From assembly GCA_026182355.1 (NCBI GenBank), contig JAPFBL010001617.1:5901001-5965000 (forward strand): a stretch of 64,000 bases of DNA, read 5' to 3'. The DNA comes from Hermatobates lingyangjiaoensis. Lineage: Eukaryota > Arthropoda > Insecta > Hemiptera > Hermatobatidae. This document shows, piece after piece, positions 61,844-64,000 of the stretch. The position numbers were made by a program, and so were the translations under genes. The notes under the pieces were generated by a model. It was not told the DNA's origin and did not search any database. It was given only the letters and a program-made list of their open reading frames with translations. The first letter of the stretch is position 1; every line of letters begins with the position of its first letter.

Positions 61844-64000
61844 CTGAAATAATTATTGCATATCTCAAGAAATATCTAATCTACCTTTTTAATTGTACTA
61901 CCTGAAGTTAATTTTTTTTTTTAGTATAATTAACTTATTTTCTATTAAAGATCGTTTATTTTGAAGTTAATTATGAGTATTAAATAATATAATTAAATAA
62001 TTTAAAAAAACATCGATTTAAAAACATGTATAGCTTGAATGAATATGTAAAATGATATTTAGAAATGAATACACCCTCATACCTGTGTTTACATTTAAAG
62101 GAAAATATAGTGCAGGTACAACTTCGGTGTTTCAAACTTCGTGTAAGCTGTCTTGTTTTTTGGTGTTACCTTTAAGTCAAGCAAGTGGTGTAATGAACAG
62201 TAGACCAATTGTTTCTTTCTAGGACAGCAATATTTGCTGCTCTAGTTATATAGACGCTTTTGTTTTCCCTTTTAGCCGATGTAAGCAAATTTGTGGCAAT
62301 TATTATAAAATTAAGAGTTTACATATAAATTACATTAAAATGCTATTTCAACCACAGTTATTATTTTCTTTACTTTTTAATGTTTGCTGAAGCATCAACC
62401 AAGGTAAAGACGTCTTGGTGTAGAAATTACGAATGTTTATAAAAGAAAAATACCTCCTGCGTATTGGAAGAGGAAAAGCTCTTTATGAAAGGCTTAGCAG
62501 CTAATAGTAAATATTTCCCTGCAAGCAGACTGGTGATGCAAAGAACATTGGTGAACAATTAGTGTAGTTAGGATATCAATACGGACTGGAAATTTCTTTG
62601 ATACTTTGTTTATTGAAGTACTCTCGTTAGAAATTATGAGTATAAATAAAACCAGAAATGAGTATTTAAGAACACAACCCTTGCATTCATGGTAGAAAAA
62701 TACAAGTTCTGGGTGGTGGTTAATAAAGATGAGTCAGCGGGGATTGAAGACAGGCTGCTAGAGAGTTGGTAAAAATTGCAGAGGCGTTTTAAGTCCATTG
62801 GATGACGTCAAATCAAAAGATTTCGATGTACAAGTCTGTGCTATAAATGAAGATGTCTTTAGATTGTTAAACATGGATCCAATTAGAGTTGTGATTTTGT
62901 GAACTCAAAAACTGCTATTTTTTCATTTGTTGGTGATTGTGCTACCTAAAACCATAGACAAAAAGAAACAAGTATCACCATTGCCTTATGATACGAAAAT
63001 TGAAAGTGTTAAGCAATGGGTCCCTGGGCTTTGTAGTATTAAGGTATTAAAAAGGTTAAGATCATTTGGCGAAGCAAGTTGCAACTTAAATCATCCAGTA
63101 GTATCAATCTCGTTTAAAAGAGTTTAATTCCTAAGTAAAACAGCCACTAAAAGTAAAATTGAAAGGAGAAAGAAAGAGATATGAACTTTTCCTAAACGAA
63201 AAAGTTCCCCATCATTGACATGATCCATCTTCATGGCAATTTCTGAGATCTGATTGGCCATATATAGGATATAGAGGGTCATATATATAACATGTGAGCC
63301 CTCTGGGAAGTCTAATGCTTTATCATAAGCTAGATAAGATACCAGCAATTAAAAACAAAATATTGACGAAATAAGGAGTAACCCTGATCTGCACGTCATA
63401 TGATAAATGAAAAGCAGAATTGGAGATTAAGATGAATTTTATCATACGAGATTATACTAATCAAAAACACTCACTAAAGAGGTGTTTCTTAAACTAATCA
63501 GGAGCGACTACTTCGAACTGAAATGAGACTATCTTTAAATTTGAAAGTATGTTTTTATTACATATAAATCGAAGATATACAAATATTCAACTAGCTATCA
63601 ACTCGATCTTTCAAATATTGCTTAAAGTTTCAAAAAATGCGGTACACAGTGGTTTCGAATGGAGGTATAATGAGTGTATTTACAGTATACACTCAAATCT
63701 AACAGGTTTATATACAATAATTTTACTTTGTAAAATTATTCCAACAAAACAACTAAAACAACTAAAATTAGCCTGCACAAAACAACTTCGCCGTCGATTT
63801 CATTCATATGTAGATTCAATTTAATAATTATAATGGAAACGTAATCATGCCCATGAGGTAGTGAAATGCTGAATTTATTATTCATAGTAATTGATTATAG
63901 CTGTTTAATTATAGTAGTTTAAGATAGAGGAAGATATGGTAAACTATGAAGTAAGGACATGAAGGCGTTTGGGTATGTGTGGACGGGAGCTTATGTAAGT
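61844..64000. other. Upstream flank with unidentified short frames
   Basis: Frames at 62927-63127 (+), 63348-63124 (-) and 63549-63824 (+) have plausible composition. The minus-strand one has a hydrophobic C-terminus (ISFFLLSILLLVAVLLRN), but no family is recognised and stops are frequent between them. Positions 62360-63130 look like an old coding relic. The promoter of the secreted-protein gene may lie here; no clear TATA box was assigned. Confidence 0.35.

Overview
This is an AT-rich, intron-rich, transposon-laden animal nuclear sequence, most likely arthropod. Genes are split into short exons with GT/AG borders. The repeats are Penelope-like, mariner, hAT, Ty3/gypsy, jockey/CR1-like and Helitron elements, with many (TA)n tracts. 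There is no sign of operons, ribosome binding sites or CRISPR arrays. The exact taxon cannot be read from the sequence.

Positions 2722-40970 (+) carry the 3' three quarters of a GCN2 (EIF2AK4-type) eIF2alpha kinase gene. I placed 22 exons, and every exon junction from exon 4 to the stop codon keeps frame. They encode the end of the RWD domain, a charged linker, the full protein kinase domain, the histidyl-tRNA-synthetase-like domain and the C-terminal domain, with a stop at 40968-40970. The RWD exons lie upstream of the window. No pseudokinase domain is visible between linker and kinase, and the exon 3/exon 4 junction is the only one that does not splice cleanly. The introns hold most of the mobile DNA: Penelope-like GIY-YIG fragments, foldback repeats next to (TA)n tracts, a gypsy remnant, two mariners, a hAT end, non-LTR fragments and a tRNA-derived SINE.

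Positions 40971-45984 separate GCN2 from a convergent gene on the minus strand. That gene has a signal-peptide exon (61834-61746) and a long coding exon (47929-45985), giving a predicted secreted protein of about 677 residues that I do not recognise. Its single visible coding intron is 13.8 kb. It contains copies of a noncoding repeat family (here called XY), a decayed Helitron helicase (53340-53640) and a tandem array of four related Helitron copies (54057-60725) arranged as a duplicated two-copy unit with a minisatellite between copies. A nearly identical inverted repeat (51714-52145 and 61005-61427) brackets that array.

The last 2 kb (61844-64000) holds only unidentified short reading frames. 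GCN2 senses uncharged tRNA and phosphorylates eIF2alpha; nothing here links it functionally to the secreted protein, so the two look like chance neighbours.
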